A program made the translations under genes and the position numbers. The notes under the pieces are model-generated. The model saw nothing but the letters and a program-made list of their open reading frames with translations. It was not told where the DNA came from and ran no database searches. Positions 51,840 to 61,157 of a stretch of DNA of 64,000 nucleotides are shown one piece after another (within the stretch, counting starts at the first letter, position 1; every line of letters starts with the position of its first letter). The stretch covers positions 5,784,501 through 5,848,500 of the forward strand of contig NZ_CP136051.1 of assembly GCF_032999765.1 (NCBI RefSeq), in the 5' to 3' direction. Origin of the DNA: Imperialibacter roseus. Its GTDB lineage: Bacteria; Bacteroidota; Bacteroidia; Cytophagales; Cyclobacteriaceae.

Positions 51840-52298
51840 TTACTTCACGGTAATCTTAATGCTGGTGGCCATTTCAGGGCCATACGATGTGTGAACACCG
51901 TCAGCGAATTGTAGCGATATAGTGTAGTCGCCCGGAGCAAGTTCAAGCTGCGTGTCAGTCTGGCCTTTGCCAAAGTGAATGGTTGAATCACTGGCAGGAA
52001 TTACCTCGCCTTTTGGCCAAAACTCCTGATTGATAAGTATATGATGATGGCCAAAACCTTCTTTAACCTGTCCTGCCGGTTCAATCTGCATGCCTTCCAC
52101 ACCCATTTCCACAAATACTGGGTTGCTTACCGTAGCTCCGTCGGCAGGAGATTTGAAAAACACCCGGGGCTTAACTGCTTTGGCAACAGTTTCTGTTGCT
52201 TCCGGAGTGCTGGCTGTTTCTTCTGTGTTTTCCGTTTTTGGACTAGAGCATGCATATACACCAAATGCTACCATAGCTCCTAAAAGAATTTTTCTCAT
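51840..52298 (-). CDS. DUF4399 domain lipoprotein
   Basis: A 152-residue lipoprotein. The lipobox VYAC (Cys17) is followed by a Thr/Glu/Ala-rich linker and one DUF4399 beta-sandwich domain with its characteristic FFKSPADGATV, GFGHHHILINQE, FGKGQTDTQLELAPGDYTISLQF and HTSYGP segments. The paired His may bind a metal, as proposed for this family; the function is unknown. An in-frame ATG at 52307 would add three residues. It is followed by a strong terminator and stands alone. Confidence 0.9.
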   Translation of the reverse strand: MRKILLGAMVAFGVYACSSPKTENTEETASTPEATETVAKAVKPRVFFKSPADGATVSNPVFVEMGVEGMQIEPAGQVKEGFGHHHILINQEFWPKGEVIPASDSTIHFGKGQTDTQLELAPGDYTISLQFADGVHTSYGPEMATSIKITVK

Positions 52299-52386
52299 AA
52301 TTGACAATTTTTGTTGATTCGTGTAAAATTATAACTCTTACTACGAAATAACCATCATAGCAGCAAATAGATTCGTGAGGAGACGC

Positions 52387-53079
52387 TTAATGAAGAATTT
52401 GTCGTAGGACCTCCACCGACTTGAGTGAGCCCAGGGTACCAAGGTGGTGATCGTAGAAGCTGATGACATTTTTCAGAGCCTCTCTTTTAACCTCCAGGGT
52501 GGTTTTCATTTCGTGAGCGTAGGGAGCGTTGTACAAAAACTCAATAAACTCCAACACCTCTTTCGAGAGCAGATCACTTTTCGTCAGGTGATACACCTGC
52601 TGGTACAGGTCTTCGGAGTTGACCAGGTCGAAGCCCAGGTATTGCGTAAACTTGACAAGAAACTGTAAATGAAAGCTTTCAAAATTGGCAGTCAGCGTAT
52701 CGAACGCTTGGAGGGATTTTGCTACGAAATCAAACTGACCGGCATGGTCATGCTCATTTTCTCTCACGATCTTGCTCAGGACCTCACCTAAAAAGATACC
52801 GATAGTTGTTTTTCGTATTTCAAAGGGAATATGTTGATACGGATAAAAACACTTTATTTCTGAAATACGATTGAGTTGCGCTCCGTCTTTATGATAGATG
52901 ACCAAATCCAATAACGTGAGTGGCTGGTATAGCGCCATCTTTCCTTTTGATTTGGCCGACCTTACACCATTGACGATGTAGGACTGCAAACCAAAATCCT
53001 CAGTGTAAATGCGGGAGATAATGGATGTGTCCCGGTATTTGATGTAGTTGATAGCGATGCCCCGGGTTTTCTGTAGCAT
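52387..53079 (-). CDS. recO: DNA repair protein RecO
   Basis: A 230-residue RecO, which loads RecA on gapped DNA with RecR. The N-terminal OB-fold opens MLQKTRGIAINYIKYRDTSIIS and has IYTEDFGLQSYIVNGVR, followed by the helical C-terminal domain. The four-Cys zinc motif found in some RecO proteins is absent, as in many Bacteroidota. It starts four bases after the porZ stop, so it is the last gene of the ferredoxin-tdk-porZ-recO run. Confidence 0.92.
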   Translation of the reverse strand: MLQKTRGIAINYIKYRDTSIISRIYTEDFGLQSYIVNGVRSAKSKGKMALYQPLTLLDLVIYHKDGAQLNRISEIKCFYPYQHIPFEIRKTTIGIFLGEVLSKIVRENEHDHAGQFDFVAKSLQAFDTLTANFESFHLQFLVKFTQYLGFDLVNSEDLYQQVYHLTKSDLLSKEVLEFIEFLYNAPYAHEMKTTLEVKREALKNVISFYDHHLGTLGSLKSVEVLRQILH

Positions 53080-53083
53080 GGCT

Positions 53084-55309
53084 CTAGTTGATTACAGCAA
53101 TTTTGCCAACTACCGACTGACTGCCATCTCTGGTGGCAGCAAACACAATGTAAATGCCCGAAGCAACCCTGGCTCCGTTGTAGTCGGCCAGGTTCCAGGT
53201 TGCTGTTCCGCCTGTGCTGACCATTTCTCTGACCAGGCGACCTGCTTGGTTGGTGATTTTCACTACAGTATCGTAAGTAAGACCCTCGATAGCCACCACG
53301 CCATTGAAGCCAGGCCTCACAGGGTTTGGGAAGATTTTTGCCTTTTGCATGACCCTGCTTGGAGCTGTCGCCGTTGTTCTGTACGACACCAGGCCGCCAG
53401 AAGTAAGCACGAATAGTTCACCAGAGCTGCTGTTGATTGCCAGGCGCTGCACATTGTTGCTGGCCAATGGGCTGCTTTCTCTCGTAAAAGAGGTCAGCGT
53501 TCCTGCGCCATACTCGTCGAGAAGGAACAAGCCTTTGTCCGTTCCAATCCATTTTCTGTTCGCTCCATCTACTTCTATCGCCTGAATGGGTTCTTCGTTC
53601 AACACAAAGGCATTCTCCGCCACCGGGTAGGAGATCAAAAGGTCGACTGCGTCGAACACCTCGTAGGTGTTGGCCACGATGGTTAACCCCCTAGCCGTTG
53701 CCAGCCAGGTATAGTCGTCTCTGTCAAAGGCGAGGTCGGACACTGTCGAGGAGGGGAGGCCTGATCCCGTGTTGATGATTCGGTATTCTTTCGAGTCGGT
53801 GTTGAAAACTATTACACCGCTATTTGAGGAATGTGGCAAAATGCCCCAGAAATCGCCGTAGCTGTTTTGCTGAAGAGAAACGGCTGGCGGTGCTGTATTC
53901 GGGATAAAACTAAGAGGCTCCCAGCTTCCGTCGGCAAGCATCATCATGTACTTGTTGCTGGCCTGATTGGAGCAGATAATCAGGTTGTTATTTTGATCTA
54001 CGGCCATGGCTGTAACTGGCACAAAGCCGTTGTTCGTCTGAATGAGGCTTCCTGGTGTTTGGTGGTTGATGAGCTTGCCAGAGCTGTTTTGAATAATTCC
54101 TTTTCCGTAGGCCAGGACATAAAAATCGACGGAGCCCCCTGCCGAAGCAACTGAAGAAGCATCCTTAAAAAGAGAAAGGCTACCCGGCTGAATGGGCTCC
54201 CAGCCCTGCTTTGTGAAAGCCGACACAGAAGCGTTTCGGTTAAAAGGAATGAGCCCATTGTACTCGAAGCCGCCGCCCAGACTAAAAACTGTATTGCCGA
54301 TCGCCGAAACATCGGCAATGGTACTTTCGAACGGGCCATTCAACAAATAGTAGGCGATTCCCTCTGCCGTAGACTGGCCCAAACCATTTTTTTCATCTGC
54401 AAACCAGATGGTTTCGCCGTCGACAAAGGCGTCTGCCACCACTGAGCTGTTTCCAAGGGTAAAGGTAGAGGTTTGTCCGTTTACAGATCGTTTGGATAAT
54501 TGATTTCCTTTCCCGTACAGCAACTCTCCATTTTGCAGCGTGAGAAACTCGGGTTTAGTAGTAAACGTGATTTCCTCCCAGCCATTTCCTTCATTCACCC
54601 AAAGCCGCCCTTGCTTGCTTGCTGCGTAGGAAATTTCCTCGGAAACTTCAATGAAATCGATTTGGCCCACCCCCTCAAGCGATCGCTTCCAATTGCGGAA
54701 GTCAAGCAGGTTAGCATTGGTTCGGTGGCCTGAAATAATGCCGGCTGTGGTGGCAAGCACAATGCTGTCTCCTTTAATGCCTCCGTCCAGAATGCCTACG
54801 GTTGTTCCGTTTCTTCCCAGCTCCCGATAGTCATTCACAACTTGAAATGAGTGCAAGTCAATTTCCAGCATGCCAAAGCTGGTAGTGGCGAAAAAGGTGC
54901 TTTCTCCGGCGAAGATACTGTTAATGACTTTACTGGAAGTAACGTTGGCACGCAGCAGGTCGTTGACATTGATCGTCTCAGACCCTCTGAGGATATCGAT
55001 ATTGCCGTTGGAATAGCCAATGAGAAGAGAGGCGCTTGACTCATGAGCCGCCAGCGCTGTGATACCCACATCACTTAAACCATTGGCTTTGGTGATTTTT
55101 CTAATGGCCGTACTTCCAGGGTCGACTTCTATCAAACTGTGAAAAGCGTTGCAGTAGATTTGTTCCTTTAACTTGACTACTCCATATCCCTGGTTATAAT
55201 TAAAGTGGGTTCGCCACTGCCCTACCGGGATGTCGTTTTGCGCTTGAACGACGATAGCCAGCAGGAGAAGTACAAACGAGATGAGCGGACTTTTTCTATT
55301 TTTTATCAT
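53084..55309 (-). CDS. porZ: PorZ-like type IX secretion protein with C-terminal sorting domain
   Basis: A 741-residue secreted protein. A signal peptide (about 1-23, ending VVQAQN) precedes two seven-bladed beta-propellers with two-component-regulator-type repeats (GLSDVGITALAAHESSASLL, LIGYSNGNIDIL, GLPSSTVSDLAFDRDDYTWL, WIGTDKGLFLLD). A type A sorting domain ends it (KIFPNPVRPGFNG ... LADYNGARVASGIYIVF). In Porphyromonas, PorZ is part of the attachment complex that fixes cargo to lipopolysaccharide. The ATG at 55309 is used; the longer reading from 55366 places the signal peptide too far in. Its start overlaps tdk by 14 bases. Confidence 0.85.
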   Translation of the reverse strand: MIKNRKSPLISFVLLLLAIVVQAQNDIPVGQWRTHFNYNQGYGVVKLKEQIYCNAFHSLIEVDPGSTAIRKITKANGLSDVGITALAAHESSASLLIGYSNGNIDILRGSETINVNDLLRANVTSSKVINSIFAGESTFFATTSFGMLEIDLHSFQVVNDYRELGRNGTTVGILDGGIKGDSIVLATTAGIISGHRTNANLLDFRNWKRSLEGVGQIDFIEVSEEISYAASKQGRLWVNEGNGWEEITFTTKPEFLTLQNGELLYGKGNQLSKRSVNGQTSTFTLGNSSVVADAFVDGETIWFADEKNGLGQSTAEGIAYYLLNGPFESTIADVSAIGNTVFSLGGGFEYNGLIPFNRNASVSAFTKQGWEPIQPGSLSLFKDASSVASAGGSVDFYVLAYGKGIIQNSSGKLINHQTPGSLIQTNNGFVPVTAMAVDQNNNLIICSNQASNKYMMMLADGSWEPLSFIPNTAPPAVSLQQNSYGDFWGILPHSSNSGVIVFNTDSKEYRIINTGSGLPSSTVSDLAFDRDDYTWLATARGLTIVANTYEVFDAVDLLISYPVAENAFVLNEEPIQAIEVDGANRKWIGTDKGLFLLDEYGAGTLTSFTRESSPLASNNVQRLAINSSSGELFVLTSGGLVSYRTTATAPSRVMQKAKIFPNPVRPGFNGVVAIEGLTYDTVVKITNQAGRLVREMVSTGGTATWNLADYNGARVASGIYIVFAATRDGSQSVVGKIAVIN

Positions 55310-55895
55310 TACCCATGGCCTCCCAAAAGCATTTGCGGCACCTGGCTTCATAGGCTTCTTTTTCACCGAGCATTATTTTTTCTTTTCCGAGCGAAGTACG
55401 ATAAGAATAAGAAGCAACGTCGCCACAGTTCATGCATATTGCATGGATTTTTGTCACAAATTCAGCAACAGCCATTAGTTGCGGCATGGAGCCAAATGGC
55501 TTGCCCATAAAATCCATGTCCAGTCCTGCCAGTATCACCCGCTTACCCTTATTTGCCAGCGCTATACTCACATTAACGATTTCGCTGTCAAAAAATTGAG
55601 CTTCGTCGATGCCTACCACCTGGCTCTCACCGGCCAGCAGAACCACATCGTCAGCAAACTGAACAGGGGTTGATCGGATGCTTCGGTCGTTGTGCGATAC
55701 CACATTTTTATCATGGTATCTTTTTTCGATAGCTGGCTTAAATATTTCGACTTTTTGCCCTGCAATTACGGCTCGGTTCAGCCGCCGGATAAGCTCTTCT
55801 GTTTTGCCCGAAAACATGGAACCGCAGATTACTTCAATCCAGCCCGACCTGCGGCTTTCCCTTCCAGACCCTTCCAAATGTGGCTCTATTAGCAT
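55296..55895 (-). CDS. tdk: Thymidine kinase
   Basis: A 199-residue type II thymidine kinase, which phosphorylates thymidine in nucleotide salvage. The P-loop is GSMFSGKT (residues 25-32), the acidic motif is in VVGIDEAQFFD, and four zinc-binding Cys occur in the CMNCG and CRKC pairs of the lasso region. Length is normal. It lies six bases after the ferredoxin gene and overlaps the start of porZ, so the four genes are likely one transcript. Confidence 0.96.
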   Translation of the reverse strand: MLIEPHLEGSGRESRRSGWIEVICGSMFSGKTEELIRRLNRAVIAGQKVEIFKPAIEKRYHDKNVVSHNDRSIRSTPVQFADDVVLLAGESQVVGIDEAQFFDSEIVNVSIALANKGKRVILAGLDMDFMGKPFGSMPQLMAVAEFVTKIHAICMNCGDVASYSYRTSLGKEKIMLGEKEAYEARCRKCFWEAMGNDKK

Positions 55896-55901
55896 TTTTT
55901 G

Positions 55902-56225
55902 TTATCCTGAGTAGTCAATATGCGGGAATTTATTTTCATCCGCCACACTTATTTCAATATCGTTCGACACCAGGCACTGGCAGGCCAGGCGCTCATTGCT
56001 TTCGAGCCTGCCCATTTCCACATACCTCTTTTCCGCTTCGGTCAACCCGCCAAGCTGGGCCAGTCCTTCATGGACGATGGCCTTACAGGTTGTGCATCGG
56101 CCTTTGCCGCCGCAGGCGTGCATCCAGTCAATGTAGTTTTCCTGTAAAATAGAAAGGAGGGTTCGGCCACTATTTTCGCTGAATAGGCGTTTGTTATTCA
56201 GGTTTTGTATAACGATCTTGGGCAT
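55902..56225 (-). CDS. 2Fe-2S ferredoxin
   Basis: A 107-residue adrenodoxin/plant-type ferredoxin with cluster ligands Cys38, Cys44, Cys47 and Cys82 (CGGKGRCTTC ... ACQC). It carries single electrons in the cytoplasm; its partners are unknown. The ATG at 56225 (MPKIVIQNLN) is preferred; an in-frame start at 56279 would run into the divergent gene. It is first in the run with tdk, porZ and recO. Only 30 bases separate it from the divergent acidic-protein gene, so the two promoters must overlap. Confidence 0.92.
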   Translation of the reverse strand: MPKIVIQNLNNKRLFSENSGRTLLSILQENYIDWMHACGGKGRCTTCKAIVHEGLAQLGGLTEAEKRYVEMGRLESNERLACQCLVSNDIEISVADENKFPHIDYSG

Positions 56226-56230
56226 AAAAC

Positions 56231-56238
56231 TAGCTTTG
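56231..56238 (+). promoter_or_regulatory. Possible -7 element of the acidic-protein gene
   Basis: TAGCTTTG matches the Bacteroidota -7 consensus TAnnTTTG exactly, 17 bases upstream of the ATG at 56256 and six bases from the divergent ferredoxin start codon. The -33 element is not at ideal spacing. Confidence 0.35.
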
Positions 56239-56255
56239 CAAAAGAAACAAAATAT

Positions 56256-57548
56256 ATGCGGGAGAGCAAACTGAATCATGAGGCTATAGAAGTGTTTGCT
56301 GAATTGTTTACAAAGAGAGCTTGTGATTCTTTCTTTGAAGGCACCGACACTATTTCGGGAAAGGAAATAGTGGATTTAACTCCTGTAAAGCAGGTGAATT
56401 ACTTTGTGCTGAAAATTCTTTTTCGCAAGTGGCAAAAAGAGACGCTGCGCCTGCAGAGCCCCTATTTCAATTACAAAAATGAGGATGTTCGAAAGGCCCT
56501 TCTATCTTTTATGAATGCGCTTTCCCAGCAGATAAAAGTTAATAGGGTGAACTTTGAGCCGTTGCTACAGCAAGCTACCAGAGAAGCAATTTTACTGATA
56601 GTTTCTCCCTACGATTTCTTCAGAGAGGAGCTGACCGGGCACGAAAGCGGCAAGCTCAATGACAAGTACCTGAAAAACAGTTCAAAATACATCAAGGTCA
56701 ATCAGGAAATTTTCGAAAGCTATGTAACACTTTTTGAGGAAAAAGCGGAGGGTGAGCTGTCGCATGACGCCGCCGTCGCTTTGCTAGATGAGCTTTTTGC
56801 TGCCGGAAACCTCTCCATAGAAAACCCCCAGGAATACGAGGAGAGGTTTAGCGAAGTAGCGCAGGTTGATTTCTCAACGCTTGTGGAGGAGGAGGACTTT
56901 CCAGAGCAAGATGAGGATGATGATACCGACGATGATTTTGATGAAAACATTGAAGACGATGAGGACGAGGGAGAAGGCTCAGAAGACGAGGAGGATGACA
57001 GCTCTACAATTGTTGAAGACAGGAGTTTGGCAGAGGCTGCTGACGGGGACGATGAGCTGATACGGTTTGTTGATGATGACGAGGAAGAGGAGAAACCCGC
57101 TTACGATGCTCTGGAAGAGGTGCAGGAAAGTCAGCCCGAGGAGGTCACGAATAAGGGATCTTTCGAGTTTTTGGGAGATGAAGAAAGTGACGATGACGCC
57201 GAGCCGGATGCTGCGCCGTTAAATAAACAGTTCTCGTCTGAAAAAACACCGCTCCATGAGCAGCTAAAAGCCGAGCAGAGACCTTCCTTGGCTGAAGTGC
57301 ATCAGAGCCAAAAAATTGACAGCATTGCAGGAAGCATCACCGTTAATCAACGCTACATGTTTGTTAACGAATTGTTTGATGGCGACAGCGACGTTTTTCT
57401 GGCTGCAATGAAGAAAGTGGAGGGCTGCGACAGTTTCGACGATGCTGTTGAACTCCTTATCCAAACCTATTCCAAAAAGCTGGAGTGGGACATGAATGCT
57501 CCTGAGGTGAAGGAGCTCCTTAAAATCGTTTTCAAAAAGTTTCGTTAA
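56256..57548 (+). CDS. Acidic cytoplasmic protein of unknown function
   Basis: A 430-residue protein in three parts. Residues about 1-205 are a helical domain (LNHEAIEVFAELFTKRACDSFF, LKILFRKWQKETLRL). Residues about 205-335 are an extremely Asp/Glu-rich, disordered-looking linker. The C-terminal 75 residues are again helical (ITVNQRYMFVNELFDGDSDVFLAAMKKVEGCDSFDDAVELLIQTY). The C-terminal pattern recalls a domain seen in other Bacteroidota proteins of unknown role. No enzyme motif, signal peptide or membrane segment is visible. It stands divergent from the ferredoxin gene and convergent with rodA. A scaffold role is a guess. Confidence 0.82.
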   Translation: MRESKLNHEAIEVFAELFTKRACDSFFEGTDTISGKEIVDLTPVKQVNYFVLKILFRKWQKETLRLQSPYFNYKNEDVRKALLSFMNALSQQIKVNRVNFEPLLQQATREAILLIVSPYDFFREELTGHESGKLNDKYLKNSSKYIKVNQEIFESYVTLFEEKAEGELSHDAAVALLDELFAAGNLSIENPQEYEERFSEVAQVDFSTLVEEEDFPEQDEDDDTDDDFDENIEDDEDEGEGSEDEEDDSSTIVEDRSLAEAADGDDELIRFVDDDEEEEKPAYDALEEVQESQPEEVTNKGSFEFLGDEESDDDAEPDAAPLNKQFSSEKTPLHEQLKAEQRPSLAEVHQSQKIDSIAGSITVNQRYMFVNELFDGDSDVFLAAMKKVEGCDSFDDAVELLIQTYSKKLEWDMNAPEVKELLKIVFKKFR

Positions 57549-57557
57549 CAGTCTGTT

Positions 57558-58835
57558 TTAGGACCTCGTGAAGATCTGCATGCGGTGCGCATCCAGCTTC
57601 AAAAAGATAAACAGCAAGATGGTAAAGGCCCACAATGAGGAGCCACCGTAGCTGAAAAAGGGCAGTGGGATGCCAATCACAGGAAACAGGCCAATGGTCA
57701 TGGCAATGTTAAAGGCAAAGTGAAAGAACAAAATAGAAGCTACCCCATAACCATATACCCGGGCAAATTTGGATTTCTGACGCTCGGCCAGCTGGGTAAT
57801 TCGCAAAAGAAGCGCTAGAAAAGCGGCGATCAGAATGAGTCCACCAAACCAGCCGTGCTCTTCCCCAACAGTGCAAAAAATGTTGTCCGTACTCTGATCT
57901 GGCACAAAGTCAAACTTGGTCTGTGTGCCTTGCAGGTAGCCCTTGCCGAACAGGCCACCCGAGCCGATGGCGATCTTGGACTGAGTCACCTGCCAGCCAG
58001 CGCCGAGTGGATCAGCATTGGGGTCGATGAGCTGCATTACCCGCTTTTGCTGGTGGGGCTTCAGCACTTTGTTCATAATAAAATCGACACTTTGAACAAA
58101 GCCAAACATGAAAACAGTCGACACGATGACGACACCAATTTTTTTGATATTTCTACCCGACAGTGCTGCCGCCAACAAGCCAAGTGTTAGGAGTCCGATG
58201 ATGAGCACCAACTTGTTCACCAGCAGTGTGAGAATGAACAGGAGCACAAAGGCAAAGCCTATCATGAAGAAGACAGGGCTTAACCCTTCTCGGTAAAGCA
58301 CAATGATAAAGCAGGCAAACACCATGGCGGTTCCGGTGTCGCCCTGCAACAAAATCAGAGCGGCTGGCACAGCAATAATGCCCAGGCTCATTAGCTGCGT
58401 GCTAATTTTCTCGAACTTGATGGTTGGCTGACTGAGAAACTTTGCCAGTGCCAGCGCAGTCGCAAATTTTGCAAACTCCGACGGCTGGATGCCAAAATTC
58501 CCGATACCGAACCATGATTTTGAGCCTTTTACCTCGGATCCAAAAATAAGCACACTGACAAGCATCAACACAATGACGCCCAGTACTATGAAGGCGAATG
58601 AGTCATAGAACCTGAAATCAACAATACTAATGACAAGTATAATAAGGATGCTGGTGCTGATCCAAATAAGTTGTCGGCCTGAGTTAATGCTGAAATCAAA
58701 GATGCTAGCACCTAGTTCGTCGTCGTAAACGGCTGCATATATGTTCAACCACCCCAGAAGTACAAGGAGGAAATACAGAGAGACCGCCAGCCAGTCAAAC
58801 TGGTTAGAGGTTAAACTTAGCCTTCTCGTCCGCAT
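57558..58835 (-). CDS. rodA: Rod-shape peptidoglycan polymerase RodA
   Basis: A 425-residue SEDS-family glycosyltransferase with about ten membrane helices. It polymerises lipid II in the lateral wall together with PBP2. Family motifs include the early KGSKSWFGIG segment, QGDTGTAMVF, and the C-terminal GIPLPFFSYGGSSLW. It is last in the mre/mrd cluster, and its start overlaps the end of the PBP2 gene by 32 bases, so the polymerase and transpeptidase are made from one coupled message. Confidence 0.95.
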   Translation of the reverse strand: MRTRRLSLTSNQFDWLAVSLYFLLVLLGWLNIYAAVYDDELGASIFDFSINSGRQLIWISTSILIILVISIVDFRFYDSFAFIVLGVIVLMLVSVLIFGSEVKGSKSWFGIGNFGIQPSEFAKFATALALAKFLSQPTIKFEKISTQLMSLGIIAVPAALILLQGDTGTAMVFACFIIVLYREGLSPVFFMIGFAFVLLFILTLLVNKLVLIIGLLTLGLLAAALSGRNIKKIGVVIVSTVFMFGFVQSVDFIMNKVLKPHQQKRVMQLIDPNADPLGAGWQVTQSKIAIGSGGLFGKGYLQGTQTKFDFVPDQSTDNIFCTVGEEHGWFGGLILIAAFLALLLRITQLAERQKSKFARVYGYGVASILFFHFAFNIAMTIGLFPVIGIPLPFFSYGGSSLWAFTILLFIFLKLDAHRMQIFTRS

Positions 58836-60636
58836 CTAGAAAATCTCCTTTTAGTACGTAGGGTTCCATTCTCAATTTTGCCTTTTCTCCCTTGAGGTAT
58901 TTTTCGATAATAAGGCCGGAAATAGCTGCCGCCGCTCTTGCGCCCTGGCCTGCATTTTCTACATAAACCGATACCGCAATTCGTGGGTTATCCATTGGAG
59001 CAAAAGCAATGAAGGCCGAGTGATCGGGGCTATTGGCATTTTGCACTGTGCCGGTTTTGCCGCAGACTACAATGTCATCAAGTTTTGCTCTGTATTGGCC
59101 CGTACCATGTTCTACCACATTGTGCATGGCTTCAACAGCAATGTCAAAATACTCCGGGTTGATGCCGGTGTGGTGCTGCACTTCGTATTCCGGCCTTGGC
59201 TTGCCTGTGTCGCTTATTGCTTTTACTAGGTGGGGGGTGTAGTAGTAACCACGATTGGCCACAGTGGCTGTAAAATTTGCCATTTGCAGTGGAACGACCA
59301 GGTTCTCGCCCTCGCCTATCGCAATGGAATAAATGTTAGAGTACTTCCATGGTTGATTATTGTAAGCCCTGTCGTAGTAGGCCACGTTGGGTACCATGCC
59401 ACCTTTTTCATTAGGCAAATCTATTCCCAGAGTGCTGCCAAAACCAAAGTTGGCTACCCTGCCCCGCCATTTTTCAAGACCTATTCGGGTATCTTCATAA
59501 GTATCCCTGGACACATCCTGATTCACCACTCTTTTCAACACCTGATGAAAATAAGGATTACAGGACATGGTAATGGCGCCCAGCAAATTCTCGGATGGGC
59601 CATGATAATGGCACCCAATCACGCTCTGGTTACAGGCAATTACCGTATTGGGAGTAATTACTCCTTCCTGCAAGCCAATCATGGCCTGCATGATCTTAAA
59701 AACCGAACCAGGTCGGTACATGGCCATCAGAGGCCGGTTAAAAAGAGGAACCAGGCTGTCTTGGGAAAGCTTTGTAAAATTAGCTCCAAAATCCCTGCCA
59801 CTTAGTACTGCCGGATCGTACGATGGACCAGACACAAAAACCAGGATTTCCCCGGTCGCTGGCTCAATGGCCACAATACTTCCCACTTTTCCGGCTAGAA
59901 GCTTTTCCGCATATTGCTGAAGCTCAATGTCTAACGTTGTTGTGATGTTTTCGCCGGGGATACTTAATGTGTCATACAACCCGTTCTTGAAGCTGCCCTT
60001 GTCAACCCCACGAACGTTAACAAGTTTGTATTTCACCCCTCTTTTGCCTCGTAACTCTCTTTCATACGATAGCTCAAGGCCACTAATGCCGATGTGGTCA
60101 CCCTGGCTATAGTAACCAGTGCGATCTGCGTCCAGTTGCCTCTTGCTTATCTCACCAGTATAACCCAGAGCGTTGGCGGCACTTTTTGTAGTGTAGCCCC
60201 GCACTGTTCTGGCCGACACGTAAAATCCGGGAAAGTCGATGAGGTAATCCTGTGTTTTTGCAAATTCTTCCGGCGACAGAAGGTTCACAATTTTTGACGC
60301 TTTGATCGGGCTGTATTTTCTCGCTGCATTAAGGCGGTCTATCAAATCAGCTTTAGATATGTTGAACAGGCGGCAGAACTTTGCGGTATCCAGGTTTTCG
60401 ATTTCCTTGGGCACACCCAAAATATCGTACACCGGGCTGTTGTACACCAGCAGTTTGCCATTGCGGTCATACACTTCACCTCTGTAGGGGTACTCAATTA
60501 CCTTCTGAATGATATTACTATCGGCGGCGCTTTTGTAGCTGGTGTCTACAATTTGAATAATGAAAAGCCTGACTAGCAGTATAACGCTCACCAGCACCAT
60601 TCCAGTTTGAATATATAGTTTTCTGCTGTCGTTCAT
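58804..60636 (-). CDS. mrdA: Penicillin-binding protein 2
   Basis: A 610-residue class B transpeptidase that cross-links lateral-wall peptidoglycan in the rod complex. One N-terminal membrane helix (about 10-30) precedes the dimerisation domain (EYPYRGEVYDRNGKLL) and the transpeptidase domain. Active-site Ser311 is in SVFK, with the SxN-type SCN and KTG in VCGKTGTVQN. Its start overlaps the mreD stop (ATGA), and its end overlaps rodA. Confidence 0.95.
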   Translation of the reverse strand: MNDSRKLYIQTGMVLVSVILLVRLFIIQIVDTSYKSAADSNIIQKVIEYPYRGEVYDRNGKLLVYNSPVYDILGVPKEIENLDTAKFCRLFNISKADLIDRLNAARKYSPIKASKIVNLLSPEEFAKTQDYLIDFPGFYVSARTVRGYTTKSAANALGYTGEISKRQLDADRTGYYSQGDHIGISGLELSYERELRGKRGVKYKLVNVRGVDKGSFKNGLYDTLSIPGENITTTLDIELQQYAEKLLAGKVGSIVAIEPATGEILVFVSGPSYDPAVLSGRDFGANFTKLSQDSLVPLFNRPLMAMYRPGSVFKIMQAMIGLQEGVITPNTVIACNQSVIGCHYHGPSENLLGAITMSCNPYFHQVLKRVVNQDVSRDTYEDTRIGLEKWRGRVANFGFGSTLGIDLPNEKGGMVPNVAYYDRAYNNQPWKYSNIYSIAIGEGENLVVPLQMANFTATVANRGYYYTPHLVKAISDTGKPRPEYEVQHHTGINPEYFDIAVEAMHNVVEHGTGQYRAKLDDIVVCGKTGTVQNANSPDHSAFIAFAPMDNPRIAVSVYVENAGQGARAAAAISGLIIEKYLKGEKAKLRMEPYVLKGDFLDADEKAKFNL

Positions 60637-61157
60637 AGCCGACTACCTTTTTGAGGCATTCTTATATATAGTATGATCAAGCTCACCACAAGTGTGAATA
60701 TTGAACTCATAGTGGCTTTACCTAAAGTTACCCAAAACATTCCCAGATTTCCTGCTTCGATAAAGAAAAGCGCCACATGATGGATAAAGATCAGGGGAAT
60801 AAGGTAGGATAGCACCCATCCCCAACCCAGTTCGGCGGCCGATATCTGCGTTCCGGCGTCATATCCTCCGCCCGGAGTCAGTATTCTGATGAGTCCTGGC
60901 CGAAGGTACATTATTAACACAGCACTGGCCGCATGAATTCCAGGCGTGTCATAAAAAGTGTCAATTGAGATTCCGTACAGAAAACCAGTAGCCATTAAAG
61001 CGATGGCAGATACCTCAAGTGGTATAAGGAGTAAGGGTAGGATATAGATGAAGCAAGATGAATAGTTGCCCAAAACCAGGTTCTTGAGTACAGTTACCTG
61101 AAGCAATCCAAGAAAGATAAATGAAGCGGCCAGACTTATGTAATTGCTTCTATTCAT
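60633..61157 (-). CDS. mreD: Rod-shape protein MreD
   Basis: A 174-residue inner-membrane protein with about five hydrophobic helices, matched to MreD by size, topology and position between mreC and PBP2. It opens MNRSNYISLAASFIFLGLLQ. MreD sequences vary, so synteny carries much of the weight. It overlaps mreC by eight bases and PBP2 by four. Confidence 0.9.
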   Translation of the reverse strand: MNRSNYISLAASFIFLGLLQVTVLKNLVLGNYSSCFIYILPLLLIPLEVSAIALMATGFLYGISIDTFYDTPGIHAASAVLIMYLRPGLIRILTPGGGYDAGTQISAAELGWGWVLSYLIPLIFIHHVALFFIEAGNLGMFWVTLGKATMSSIFTLVVSLIILYIRMPQKGSRL

